A program made the translations under genes and the position numbers. Source: Hymenobacter terricola (GTDB taxonomy: Bacteria > Bacteroidota > Bacteroidia > Cytophagales > Hymenobacteraceae). Taken from it: a DNA stretch of 59,571 nucleotides. Numbering within the stretch: position 1 is the first letter of the stretch; each line of letters begins with the position of its first letter. Where the stretch lies: assembly GCF_017921975.2 (NCBI RefSeq), contig NZ_JAGEMO020000040.1, positions 1-59,571 on the forward strand, given 5' to 3'. Shown in pieces: positions 31,634 through 39,996 of the stretch. The notes beneath the pieces are model-generated. The model did no database searches and was not told where the DNA came from. It saw only the letters and a program-made list of their open reading frames with translations.

Positions 31634-32494
31634 TCAGCCGCCCTCCAGCTCGCGCTTGTATTCGCGGAAGGCGCGGTAGATGCCCGCCGCCATATACGAT
31701 TGATTGGCTTTGTCGTTGAGGTAGCGCTCCTCGGTGGGGTTGGTGAGGAAGCCGGATTCGATGAGCACCGAGGGCATGGTTGATTTCCAGAGCACGATAA
31801 AACCGGCTTGTTTCACGCCGCGGCTGGGGCGGCTCACGCTGGTGCGCAGCTGCCGGTCCACGCGCTGGGCAAAGCGCAGACTGTTGGTGATGTAGGCCGA
31901 TTGGAAGAGCGAAAACAGGATGTGGCTTTGGGGCGAGTTGGGGTCGAAGCCGTCGTAGCGGCTTTTGTAGTCCTTTTCCTGCAAGATAACCGCATTTTCG
32001 CGCTGGGCCACGCCCAGGTTGGCGGTGGTTTTGTGCAGGCCCATGGTCCAGACTTCGGTGCCGTGGCTTTGGCTGGGGCCGGCGTTGCAGTGGATGGAGA
32101 TGAACAGGTCGGCGTGGTTGCGGTTGGCAATGGCCGCGCGTTCGCCCAGCTCCACAAACACATCAGTTTTGCGGGTGTAAATCACCTTCACATCGGGCAT
32201 ATTTTCTTTAATCTGCCTGCCCAGGGCCAGAATCAAGCCCAGCGCCACGTCGGCCTCGCGGGCCGAGGCGCCGGTGCAGCCCCGGTCTTTGCCGCCGTGG
32301 CCGGCGTCGAGCACCACGGTGCGCAAGTGGTAGCGATAAGGCGCATTGGGGTCGAAAGCAGGTGGAGCCGGGAGGGCCGAATCGGGCGCGAAGCGAGTCG
32401 AATCGGCCGTCGTCTGGGCCTCCGCTTTCCACTGCCCGATTCCGGCACCCAGCAAAAGCAAGGCGGCACTGGCCAGGATGACAATAATCCGCAC
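31634..32494 (-). CDS. N-acetylmuramoyl-L-alanine amidase (Amidase_3)
   Basis: A 286-residue exported amidase with a signal peptide to about residue 26. The Amidase_3 core has V-V-L-D-A-G-H-G-G-K-D with the first zinc His, R-E-A-D-V-A-L with the Glu, and I-S-I-H-C-N-A with a second His. The C-terminal motif is S-V-L-I-E-S-G-F-L-T-N with the catalytic Glu. It cleaves the amide between MurNAc and the stem peptide during division. The gene is divergent from lptD with 80 bases between starts, and is followed by the MCE gene. Confidence 0.93.
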   Translation of the reverse strand: MRIIVILASAALLLLGAGIGQWKAEAQTTADSTRFAPDSALPAPPAFDPNAPYRYHLRTVVLDAGHGGKDRGCTGASAREADVALGLILALGRQIKENMPDVKVIYTRKTDVFVELGERAAIANRNHADLFISIHCNAGPSQSHGTEVWTMGLHKTTANLGVAQRENAVILQEKDYKSRYDGFDPNSPQSHILFSLFQSAYITNSLRFAQRVDRQLRTSVSRPSRGVKQAGFIVLWKSTMPSVLIESGFLTNPTEERYLNDKANQSYMAAGIYRAFREYKRELEGG

Positions 32495-32502
32495 GTTGTT
32501 CG

Positions 32503-32533
32503 TTGAAGAGGCGGTAGCGACCTGCTACCTTTG
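32503..32533 (+). promoter_or_regulatory. Bacteroidota-type promoter for lptD
   Basis: TTG (32503-32505) and TACCTTTG (32526-32533), separated by 20 bases, match the -33/-7 consensus of the Bacteroidota primary sigma factor. It lies about 41 bases upstream of the chosen lptD start, in the divergent gap with the amidase gene. Confidence 0.65.
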
Positions 32534-32574
32534 TAGACACCCCAAAAGTAAACGAATTTAACCGCTACTATACT

Positions 32575-35500
32575 TTGCCTGTTTGGTTTGGCCTTTATTC
32601 TGACGCCGGTTCCGGGCTTTGGCCGCGCCGCCAGGCGGGCGGCGCGTGGCCGCGCCCGGCCCTGCTCGGGCTCCTTTTGCTGCTGACAGGCTTTGCGGGC
32701 ACCGCCTGGGGCCAAACCGTGCCCCCGGCCACCCCCAAAGCCAAAACCACGCGGGCCACCAAAATCCGCGCCCGCAAGGCCCGCGCCAAGGCCGCCATTG
32801 CCCTGCCCACCCGCCCGGATACCGTCACCACGGCCGCGCCCAGGCCCGTGCCGCTGGCCAAGCCCGGCCAGCGCCCCGGCAGCGCCCCCACCCCGCCGGT
32901 GCGCTACATCTCGCCCGACCCGCGCGACCCCGTGGGGCCGCCCCCGCCCGGCGTGCGCAACAGCGGCCAGCCGCTCATCCCCGGCACCTCACACAAGGCC
33001 GTGCCCGACACGCTCTCCCCCAATCCCACCGGCCGGCCGCCCCGCCTTGCCCCCGCCGATACTTCCCGGCTGCTGAACGGCACCAGCCGCACCGGCGACT
33101 CGCTGAAACTCGCGGCCAAACCCAAGGGCCAGATTACAACGACCATCAACTACTCGGCCAAGGACTCGATTCAGTTCGACGTGACCAAGAAGATAGCCCG
33201 GCTCTACAACAAGGCCAGCGTGGTGTATGGCGAAACCGACCTGAAAGCCGCCCTCATCACGGTGAACTACGGCACCAACACCATGCAGGCCGACGGCAAG
33301 CTCGACACCCTGAAGCACAAGGTGGCAGGCCAGCCCATTCTCAAAGACAAGGGAACGACCTACCAGGCCGGCAGCATTGCCTACAACTTCAAGAGCAAAA
33401 AGGCCAAGGTGACTGATGCCGTGACCGCGCAGGGCGATGCCTACGTGGGCGCGCAGGTCATCAAGCGCATGCCCGACGGCGAAATAAACGGCCTGATGGG
33501 GCGCTACACCACCTGCAACCTGGCGCACCCGCACTTCTACATTCAGGCCAAACGAATGAAGGTGATTCCGGGCGAAAAAGTGGTGACCGGGCCCTTCAAC
33601 CTCGTGATTGGCGACGTGCCCACGCCGCTGGGCTTCCTGTTCGGCTTCTTCCCCATGCCCAGTAAGAACCGGGGCTCCGGCATCCTGATTCCGACCTTCG
33701 GGCAGGCCGCCGACCGGGGCTACTACCTGAGCAACGGCGGCTACTACTTCGCGCCGAACGACTACATCGGCGTGCGCCTCACCGGCGACATCTACGCCGG
33801 CAACGCCCAAACCTTCGGCGGCTTCGGGGCCACGGCCGATATCTCCTATCTGAAGCGCTACACGTACCAGGGCAATTTCAACTTTCGCTTCTCGAACCGG
33901 CCGCTGAACCCCATTCTGGCCACCGATGCCCTGACCACCAGCCAGGTGTACATCAAGCCGCCCGCGTCCAATTCGTTCTGGATTACCTGGAACCACACGC
34001 CCGTGCCCAAGCCCGGCGGCGGCCGTTTCTCGGCCAGCGTGAACGCCGGCACCAGCAGCTTCAACAAGGTCAACAGCCTCGATGCCCGCCGCTACCTGTC
34101 CACGCAGTTCAACTCCAGCATCAGCTACTCCAAGCAACTGCGCAACCTGCCGATTAACTACGACGTCCGCATCAGCCAGAGCCAGGGCACCGACGGCACC
34201 ATGACCTTCACCCTGCCCGACATCACCGTGGGCCTGGCCCGGCAATACCCTTACCAGTGGTTCGGCATCAAGCCGGGCCAGGGCGGCAAGCTGGGCGCCA
34301 GCACCTACGAGCAGTTCACCCTGAGCTACAACCTGACGGCCACCAACCAAGTGAGCAACATAGTGCCCGCCCGCTCCCTCACCAACGGCCTGGCGCTGCT
34401 GGGCGGCACTACTGAAAATACCCGCATTCCCTTCGCCCTCGCCAACGTGGGCAAGCTGCTGAAAAACTCGCGCAACGGCATTCAGCACCAGTTCGGCATT
34501 GGGCTGGGCTCCTACACGCTGGCGCAGCATTTCCGGCTTACGCCCTCGGTGTCGTATAGCGAAGTCTGGTACGCCCAGCAGCTCAACTACAAATTCAGCC
34601 CGGTGGCCCAGGCCGTGCGCATTGACACGGTGTACGGCTTCAACCGCATCAACGCCTACTCGGGCTCGCTGAGCCTGAACACGACTTTTTATGGCACCCT
34701 GCTGCGCAAGGGCACCCACAAAATCCAGGCAATCCGCCACAAGGCCACGCCCAGCCTGAACTTCAACTACACGCCGAACCTGATTGGCCGCAGTAATATA
34801 TACCCCCAGAATGTGGCGCTATTCCCCAGGGGCCAGGACGTTTTGGGTGGCTTACAGGACCAGTTCGGCCGCACGATTATCGACCCTAAAGTTCTCAATG
34901 CCTACGCCTTCAGCACCTACAACGGCTTCGTGTACGGCACGCCCGGCGGCACCAGGCAGAGCCAGCTGTCGTTCAGCCTGCAAAACTCGATTGAGATGAA
35001 GGTGCGCGACCCCAACGACACCACCGGCCTCAACCCGTTCCGCAAAGTCAGCCTGATTGACGGCCTCGACTTTTCCACGGGCTACAACTTCGCAGCCGAC
35101 TCGCTGCGCCTGCAGCCGCTGGGCGTCTCGTTCCGCACCCAGATTGCCAAGAAGCTCAGCATCAACAGCGCGGCCAATTTCGAGCCTTACCAGCGCGACA
35201 GCCAGGGCCACATCATCAACAAGTACCTGTTCGAAGCCAACCCGCGCCGGCTGCTGCGCCTGTCCACGGCCAGCTTCCAGGCCAACTACGCCTTCAACCC
35301 GGTGTCGGGCAAAAAGAAAAGCACGGTCCCCCGGGCCGTGGCCCCGAGCAACGACCCCACCCTGGGCACCGTGGGAGGCCCCAACTACTACGCCGATTAC
35401 ATCGATTTCGACATTCCCTGGGAGCTGGCCCTCACCTACTCGGCCGGCTACACCACCAACACGGTGCCCCTGAAACCCGGCGACCCCTCGGTGCCGCTGC

Positions 35501-35763
35501 TGGCGCTGAACTCCATCGGCGCTACGGGCTCAGTGAAGCTCACGCCCAACCTGCGCTTCAGCGGCAACCTGAGCTACGACATCGCGCACCAGACCGTGGT
35601 GTACCCCAACCTGGCCTTTGTGCGCGACCTGCACTGCTGGCAGATTGTGGGCAACTGGATTCCCTTCGGCCTCACCCGCGGCTATAACTTCACCATCTCG
35701 GCCAAAAGCAGCCTGCTGCAGGACCTGAAGGTGAACCGCAACCGCTTCGCCCAGTACCAGTAA
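32575..35763 (+). CDS. lptD: LPS-assembly outer-membrane protein LptD (Bacteroidota form)
   Basis: A 1062-residue protein: a signal/hydrophobic segment at about 26-46 (ends T-A-W-G-Q), a long Pro/Ala-rich linker, then an OstA-like jellyroll from about 185 (I-N-Y-S-A-K-D-S-I-Q-F-D, repeated A-x-V-x-Y-G steps). The C-terminal 600 residues are barrel strands with G-F-F-P-M-P-S-K-N-R-G-S-G near the plug junction, as in the Bacteroidota LptD family. It inserts lipopolysaccharide into the outer membrane. The start at TTG 32575 is the likeliest but uncertain. The DNA is typical of the genome, and the gene ends in a terminator. Confidence 0.85.
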   Translation: MPVWFGLYSDAGSGLWPRRQAGGAWPRPALLGLLLLLTGFAGTAWGQTVPPATPKAKTTRATKIRARKARAKAAIALPTRPDTVTTAAPRPVPLAKPGQRPGSAPTPPVRYISPDPRDPVGPPPPGVRNSGQPLIPGTSHKAVPDTLSPNPTGRPPRLAPADTSRLLNGTSRTGDSLKLAAKPKGQITTTINYSAKDSIQFDVTKKIARLYNKASVVYGETDLKAALITVNYGTNTMQADGKLDTLKHKVAGQPILKDKGTTYQAGSIAYNFKSKKAKVTDAVTAQGDAYVGAQVIKRMPDGEINGLMGRYTTCNLAHPHFYIQAKRMKVIPGEKVVTGPFNLVIGDVPTPLGFLFGFFPMPSKNRGSGILIPTFGQAADRGYYLSNGGYYFAPNDYIGVRLTGDIYAGNAQTFGGFGATADISYLKRYTYQGNFNFRFSNRPLNPILATDALTTSQVYIKPPASNSFWITWNHTPVPKPGGGRFSASVNAGTSSFNKVNSLDARRYLSTQFNSSISYSKQLRNLPINYDVRISQSQGTDGTMTFTLPDITVGLARQYPYQWFGIKPGQGGKLGASTYEQFTLSYNLTATNQVSNIVPARSLTNGLALLGGTTENTRIPFALANVGKLLKNSRNGIQHQFGIGLGSYTLAQHFRLTPSVSYSEVWYAQQLNYKFSPVAQAVRIDTVYGFNRINAYSGSLSLNTTFYGTLLRKGTHKIQAIRHKATPSLNFNYTPNLIGRSNIYPQNVALFPRGQDVLGGLQDQFGRTIIDPKVLNAYAFSTYNGFVYGTPGGTRQSQLSFSLQNSIEMKVRDPNDTTGLNPFRKVSLIDGLDFSTGYNFAADSLRLQPLGVSFRTQIAKKLSINSAANFEPYQRDSQGHIINKYLFEANPRRLLRLSTASFQANYAFNPVSGKKKSTVPRAVAPSNDPTLGTVGGPNYYADYIDFDIPWELALTYSAGYTTNTVPLKPGDPSVPLLALNSIGATGSVKLTPNLRFSGNLSYDIAHQTVVYPNLAFVRDLHCWQIVGNWIPFGLTRGYNFTISAKSSLLQDLKVNRNRFAQYQ

Positions 35764-35801
35764 GGCGGCGGCCCCACCCCGCTTTTCGGCCGTCTCTTTT
35801 C

Positions 35802-35830
35802 AGCCCCTGCGCTTCGGCCAGGGGCTTTTT
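35802..35830 (+). terminator. Rho-independent terminator after lptD
   Basis: AGCCCCTG (35802-35809) and CAGGGGCT (35819-35826) form an 8-base stem over a 9-base loop, followed by TTTTT (35826-35830). It lies 39 bases after the lptD stop. Confidence 0.9.
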
Positions 35831-35919
35831 GGTGAGCTCCCGGCGTCGGGTAACGAAATTGTTACCAGCTTTGCCCCGTCAGACGGCCCATTACTCCGAA
35901 ACCCGCCCGCCCTCGCCCC

Positions 35920-36735
35920 ATGTCCCAGCACAAGGAAGTCAAGCTCATCACCACCCACCAAATGCTCGCCATGAAGGAGCGGGGTGAAAAAATATCCATG
36001 CTCACGGCCTACGACTACTCCATGGCCCAGATTCTCGACGGCGCCGGCATCGACGTGCTGCTCGTCGGCGATTCGGCCTCCAACGTCATGGCCGGCCACG
36101 AAACCACCCTGCCCATCACCCTTGACCAGATTATCTACCATGCCCAGGGCGTGGTGCGCGCCGTGAAGCGCGCCTTCGTGGTCGTGGACATGCCCTTCGG
36201 CTCTTACCAGGGCAATTCCTCGGAGGCCCTGCGCTCGGCCATTCGCATCATGAAGGAAAGCGGCGGCCACGGCGTCAAGCTCGAAGGCGGCGCCGAGGTG
36301 AAGGACAGCATCATTCGCATTCTCACGGCCGGCATTCCCGTCATGGGCCACCTCGGCCTCACGCCCCAGAGCATCTACAAATTCGGCACCTACAGCGTGC
36401 GCGCCAAGGAAGAAGCCGAGGCCCAGAAGCTCCTCGAAGATGCCCGCCTGCTCCAGGAAATCGGCTGCTTTGGTCTGGTGCTCGAAAAAATCCCCGCCGC
36501 CCTCGCCAAGCAAGTGGCCGAGGAGCTGACCATTCCCGTCATCGGCATCGGGGCCGGCCCCGATGTGGACGGCCAGGTGCTGGTGGTGCACGACCTGCTG
36601 GGCATCACCAAGGAGTTCAAGCCCCGCTTCCTGCGCCGCTATGCCGAGCTGCACGACATCATGACCGAAGCCGTGCAGCACTACGTGGCCGACGTGAAAA
36701 GCCGCGAATTCCCCAGCAAAGAAGAAGGATATTAG
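35920..36735 (+). CDS. panB: Ketopantoate hydroxymethyltransferase
   Basis: A 271-residue PanB: M-L-T-A-Y-D-Y-S-M-A near residue 27, V-G-D-S-A-S-N-V-M-A-G (metal-binding Asp), D-M-P-F-G-S-Y-Q, V-K-L-E-G-G near 120, and I-P-V-I-G-I-G-A-G-P near 205. It converts 3-methyl-2-oxobutanoate to ketopantoate with methylene-tetrahydrofolate, the first committed step of pantothenate (CoA) synthesis. Length is as usual. It reads alone; panC is not nearby. The 157 bases after its stop hold a structured element described separately. Confidence 0.96.
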   Translation: MSQHKEVKLITTHQMLAMKERGEKISMLTAYDYSMAQILDGAGIDVLLVGDSASNVMAGHETTLPITLDQIIYHAQGVVRAVKRAFVVVDMPFGSYQGNSSEALRSAIRIMKESGGHGVKLEGGAEVKDSIIRILTAGIPVMGHLGLTPQSIYKFGTYSVRAKEEAEAQKLLEDARLLQEIGCFGLVLEKIPAALAKQVAEELTIPVIGIGAGPDVDGQVLVVHDLLGITKEFKPRFLRRYAELHDIMTEAVQHYVADVKSREFPSKEEGY

Positions 36736-36747
36736 AAAGAATACGGG

Positions 36748-36885
36748 GCGTTCCGCTTCGGTTCAGCTTCGTATCTTCGTCCCAACAATAGCAAGAGCGG
36801 AGCGCCCGGTGAGTGTGGTCTGATGACGTGCGGAAGCCCCCGAGGGGCCCTGGCCCGCTCCTGCTGATACCCATATCCCGCCCGC
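36748..36885 (+). other. Structured intergenic segment between panB and the RluA-type gene
   Basis: GGGCGTTCCGCT (36748-36759) pairs with AGCGGAGCGCCC (36796-36807) with one mismatch. Further on are GCCCC-CGA-GGGGC (about 36837-36849) and a surrounding GCGG/CCGC pair. It matches no RNA family I know; signal recognition particle RNA motifs are absent. It may be the leader of the downstream gene or an unannotated small RNA. Confidence 0.35.
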
Positions 36886-36894
36886 ACCCGCCGC

Positions 36895-37605
36895 GTGAAT
36901 CGACCCAATATCTGGTCCGAAGGCAGAGAAATTCTGTTTGAAGACAACCACCTCCTCGTCATCAACAAGCCCGCCGGCCTGCTCGTGCAGGGCGACGCCA
37001 CCGGCGACGAGCCCCTCTCCAAGAAAGCCGCCGAGTACCTTCGCTTCAAGTACAAGAAGCCCGGCGAAGCCTTCATCGGCGTGGCTCATCGCATCGACCG
37101 GCCCGTGAGCGGCATCGTGGTGCTGGCCAAAACCAGCAAAGCCCTCAGCCGCCTCAACGAAATGTTCCGCGACGGCCAGATGACCAAAACCTACTGGGCC
37201 CTCACCGGCCGCCCGCCCGTGCCCGAAAACGGCACCCTGGTGCACTGGCTGGTGAAGGACACCGTCCGCAACGTCACCAAAGCCTACCCCACAACCCACA
37301 GCCAGGGCCTGCGCTCCGAGTTGCACTACGAATTGCTGGGCATGGCCGGCAACCGCTACCTGCTCCAGGTAAACCCCGTGACCGGCCGCCCGCACCAGAT
37401 TCGGGCCCAGCTGGCCACCGGCCTCGGCACGCCCATCGTGGGCGATGTCAAGTATGGCTTCATCGCGCCCCTGCCCGACGTCAGCATTGCCCTGCATGCC
37501 CGCCAGCTGCAGCTGCAGCACCCCGTCACGAGGGAGCAAATGACCTTCGTGGCGCCCCTGCCCGATGCCCCGCACTGGGACGCCGCCCGAGCGTACTACA
37601 AGTAA
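36895..37605 (+). CDS. RluA-family pseudouridine synthase
   Basis: A 236-residue synthase without an S4 domain. It has H-R-I-D-R-P-V-S-G-I-V-V-L-A-K with the catalytic Asp (family usually HRLDR), then N-R-Y-L-L-Q-V-N-P-V-T-G-R-P-H-Q-I-R-A-Q-L near the end. It isomerises uridine in rRNA or tRNA; which site is unknown. The start is a GTG at 36895, placed just before N-R-P-N-I-W. Context with panB and the desaturase is not informative. Confidence 0.92.
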   Translation: MNRPNIWSEGREILFEDNHLLVINKPAGLLVQGDATGDEPLSKKAAEYLRFKYKKPGEAFIGVAHRIDRPVSGIVVLAKTSKALSRLNEMFRDGQMTKTYWALTGRPPVPENGTLVHWLVKDTVRNVTKAYPTTHSQGLRSELHYELLGMAGNRYLLQVNPVTGRPHQIRAQLATGLGTPIVGDVKYGFIAPLPDVSIALHARQLQLQHPVTREQMTFVAPLPDAPHWDAARAYYK

Positions 37606-37757
37606 GCCCGGCAGTCCGGCGCAGGGTGTGCAAGATTTTGGCCTTCCTGCACCAAAATCCCTACCTGCACACAGGCTGGGCGTAATTTTGCGTTACCTCC
37701 CCTGAACCTTAGCCGTGGCTTTTTGCTTGTGCGGGCAGTGCTGGTTTACACGTTCCT

Positions 37758-38546
37758 ATGGCTATTCTCATTTTTTTCGTTGCCCACTATTATTTATCGC
37801 TGTTCACCCAGACATTTTATTTGCACCGCTACGCGGCGCACAAAATGTTTACGATGAATAAGTTCTGGGAGAAGTTCTTCTTCCTGTTCACCTACATCTG
37901 CCAGGGCAGCAGCTTCCTCTCGCCGCGGGCCTACGCGCTGCTGCACCGCATGCACCACGCCTATTCCGACACCGAGCTGGACCCGCACTCGCCGCATTTC
38001 TCGAACAACGCGTTCGACATGATGTGGAAGACCAAGGTGATTTACAACGACGTGGTGAACGATGTGCACGAGGGTGCCAAGCGTTTTGAAGGCGACATTC
38101 CGGAGTGGAAATGGCTCGATAAATTCGGCGGCACGGTGTACTCCCGCCTGGGCTGGGGCACGGCTTACGTGCTGTTCTACATTAACTTCGCCACGGCGTG
38201 GTGGCAGTACCTACTATTGCCCATCCACTTCCTGATGGGCCCCATCCACGGGGCCATTGTGAACTGGGGCGGCCATAAATACGGCTACCAGAACTTCGAC
38301 AACCACGACAAGTCCAAGAACACCCTGGCCCTGGATTTCCTGGCCTTCGGCGAGCTGTTTCAGAACAACCACCACAAGCTGCCCATGCGGGTAAATTTCG
38401 GCGTGAAGTGGTGGGAATTCGACCCAACCTACGTGGCTATTTGGGGCTTGGACAAGGTCGGCATCATCAAAGTGAAGCGCAAAAACATGAACCTGAACGC
38501 GATTTCCAAGCTAGCGAAGCCCAAGCGTGAAGCTGTTGCGGCGTAG
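37758..38546 (+). CDS. Acyl-CoA/fatty-acid desaturase
   Basis: A 262-residue membrane di-iron enzyme. Its three histidine boxes are H-R-Y-A-A-H (about 23-28), H-R-M-H-H (about 63-67) and N-N-H-H (about 204-207). Hydrophobic helices surround them. It introduces a double bond (delta-9 type) into acyl chains and needs oxygen and an electron donor. A TAATTTTG -7-like box lies at 37683-37690. A hairpin terminator follows at 38572. The length is a little short of the usual stearoyl-CoA desaturase, but all boxes are present. Confidence 0.9.
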   Translation: MAILIFFVAHYYLSLFTQTFYLHRYAAHKMFTMNKFWEKFFFLFTYICQGSSFLSPRAYALLHRMHHAYSDTELDPHSPHFSNNAFDMMWKTKVIYNDVVNDVHEGAKRFEGDIPEWKWLDKFGGTVYSRLGWGTAYVLFYINFATAWWQYLLLPIHFLMGPIHGAIVNWGGHKYGYQNFDNHDKSKNTLALDFLAFGELFQNNHHKLPMRVNFGVKWWEFDPTYVAIWGLDKVGIIKVKRKNMNLNAISKLAKPKREAVAA

Positions 38547-38571
38547 TGCATACCTCGTCTCAAAACGAACA

Positions 38572-38599
38572 GCCTTGGCAGTATCGCCAGGGCTTTTTT
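38572..38599 (+). terminator. Rho-independent terminator after the desaturase gene
   Basis: GCCTTGGC (38572-38579) pairs with GCCAGGGC (38586-38593), including one G-U pair, and six T residues follow. Confidence 0.8.
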
Positions 38600-38609
38600 C
38601 GTTTCCGGG

Positions 38610-38647
38610 TTAGCTAATTCTCTGAACAAGCGCTACCTTTGCACTCC
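38610..38647 (+). promoter_or_regulatory. Promoter of rpsP
   Basis: TTAG (38610-38613) lies 20 bases before TACCTTTG (38634-38641), the Bacteroidota -7. The surrounding AGCGCTACCTTTGCACTCC (38629-38647) recurs almost unchanged before rplS at 40765. The rpsP start is 58 bases downstream. Confidence 0.65.
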
Positions 38648-38704
38648 CAATTTCGGGAAACCCTCACCAGACGGACGAGCTCCGTCGCACAACCCCACCG
38701 GTTT

Positions 38705-39250
38705 ATGGCAGTTAAAATCCGCCTCGCCCGCCGTGGCCGCAAAAAGGCCGCGACTTACGACATCGTAGTAGCTGACGCCCGCGCTCCCCGCGATGGCCGT
38801 TTCATCGAGAAACTCGGTACCTACAACCCCAACACCAACCCCGCCACCATCAAATACGACGCCGACCGGGCGTTTTACTGGATGATGACCGGTGCCCAGC
38901 CCACCGACACCGTTCGGGCCATGCTCAGCTACCGCGGCGTGCTCTACCGTCGTCACCTCCAGTTGGGTGTTGACAAAGGTGCCATCACGCAAGATGTTGC
39001 CGACGAGCGTTTCAGCGCTTGGAAAGACGAAAAAGACGCCAAAATCGAAGGCAAGCGCACTGGCTTGGTTGATGCGAAGGAAGAGGCCCGCAAAGCTGCT
39101 TTCGCCGCCGAAACCAAAGTAAAAGAAGCTCGTTCGGAATCCCAGCGTCAGAAAGCAGCCGCTTTGCTGGCAGCCAACACGCCCGCTCCGGCCGCCGAAG
39201 AAGCCACTGAGGCTCCGGCCGCCGAAGCTACCGAAGCTGCTGCCGAGTAA
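38705..39250 (+). CDS. rpsP: 30S ribosomal protein S16 with extended C-terminus
   Basis: A 181-residue S16. The conserved core is residues 1-80 (A-V-K-I-R-L-A-R-R-G-R-K-K-A, then F-I-E-K-L-G-T-Y-N-P). A 100-residue Ala/Glu/Lys-rich tail ends A-P-A-A-E-A-T-E-A-A-A-E. Such tails are usual in Bacteroidota S16. It is a structural protein of the small subunit. It is the first gene of the rpsP-rimM-trmD-rplS block and has its own promoter. A hairpin follows it, so rimM may be partly uncoupled. Confidence 0.96.
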   Translation: MAVKIRLARRGRKKAATYDIVVADARAPRDGRFIEKLGTYNPNTNPATIKYDADRAFYWMMTGAQPTDTVRAMLSYRGVLYRRHLQLGVDKGAITQDVADERFSAWKDEKDAKIEGKRTGLVDAKEEARKAAFAAETKVKEARSESQRQKAAALLAANTPAPAAEEATEAPAAEATEAAAE

Positions 39251-39271
39251 TTTTTAGGTTTCTGAAAACCG

Positions 39272-39324
39272 AAAGAGTTTGGGAGTTGTGAGCCGGACCG
39301 GCTGGCAACCCCCAAACTCTTTTT
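39272..39324 (+). terminator. Terminator or attenuator between rpsP and rimM
   Basis: AAAGAGTTTGGG (39272-39283) pairs with CCCAAACTCTTT (39311-39322), with inner stems GTTG/CAAC and AGCCGG/CCGGCT, and then TTTT. rimM starts only 19 bases past the T-run. Confidence 0.8.
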
Positions 39325-39342
39325 CGTTCCCCCTCCCCCGCC

Positions 39343-39924
39343 ATGACTCTCGACGAAACCTATCAGCTCGGTTACATCATCAAAACCCACGGCCTGCGCG
39401 GCCACGTCGTGGCTCACTTCGACGTGGACGACGCCACGGCCTACGCCAAGCTCAAAACGGTGTACCTCACCCTTGCCGGAGCACCGACCAAGCTGGTGGC
39501 CCACGAGGTAGAGAAAGTGCAGCCCCAGGCCGCCAACCGCGTGCTGCTGAAGCTGCGCGGCATCGACCGCATCGAGGAGGCCGAGCCCCTGCGCGGCTCG
39601 CAGCTGCACCTGCCCCTAACCCAGCTGCCCGAGCTGGAAGACGACCAATTCTACTTTCACGACGTCATCGGCTTCACCGTCGTTGATGAAAACCTGGGCG
39701 AGCTGGGCACCGTGGAAAACTTCTACGAGCTGCCCCAGCAGGACATGCTGGCCATGCGCTACCAAGGCCAGGAAGTCCTGATTCCGGTAGTGGATGAGCT
39801 GGTAAGCCACGCCGACCACAAGAAGAAGGAGATTTACGTGAACCTACCCGACGGCCTGCTCGACGTGTACCTCAAGCCCTCTACCCGCCAGCAGGACGAG
39901 GCTGACGGATTAGACGAAGCCTAA
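39343..39924 (+). CDS. rimM: Ribosome maturation factor RimM
   Basis: A 193-residue RimM. The N-terminal barrel starts Y-Q-L-G-Y-I-I-K-T-H-G-L-R-G-H-V (the conserved G-x-I-x-x-x-H-G-x-x-G). The C-terminal PRC-type barrel includes D-D-Q-F-Y-F-H-D-V-I-G and L-I-P-V-V-D-E-L-V. It binds S19 and helps 30S maturation. Its neighbours rpsP, trmD and rplS are the classical partners. Confidence 0.95.
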   Translation: MTLDETYQLGYIIKTHGLRGHVVAHFDVDDATAYAKLKTVYLTLAGAPTKLVAHEVEKVQPQAANRVLLKLRGIDRIEEAEPLRGSQLHLPLTQLPELEDDQFYFHDVIGFTVVDENLGELGTVENFYELPQQDMLAMRYQGQEVLIPVVDELVSHADHKKKEIYVNLPDGLLDVYLKPSTRQQDEADGLDEA

Positions 39925-39960
39925 AGCCGGCCGCTTTCCCCGGCCATCAGCGCAGCCAAT

Positions 39961-39996
39961 AATCCGTGAAATCCGTCCAATTCGTCTACATCCGTG
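39961..39996 (+). repeat. Four 9-base units; the last contains the trmD start codon
   Basis: Units are AATCCGTGA (39961-39969), AATCCGTCC (39970-39978), AATTCGTCT (39979-39987) and ACATCCGTG (39988-39996). The final GTG (39994-39996) is the trmD start. Confidence 0.75.

Noticed and set aside
36810..36880. Possible signal recognition particle RNA
   Set aside because: The conserved GGAA tetraloop and AGCAG internal loop context are absent.
37111..37119. Inactive RluA-type enzyme because HRLDR reads HRIDR
   Set aside because: The catalytic Asp is kept and Leu to Ile is a conservative change.
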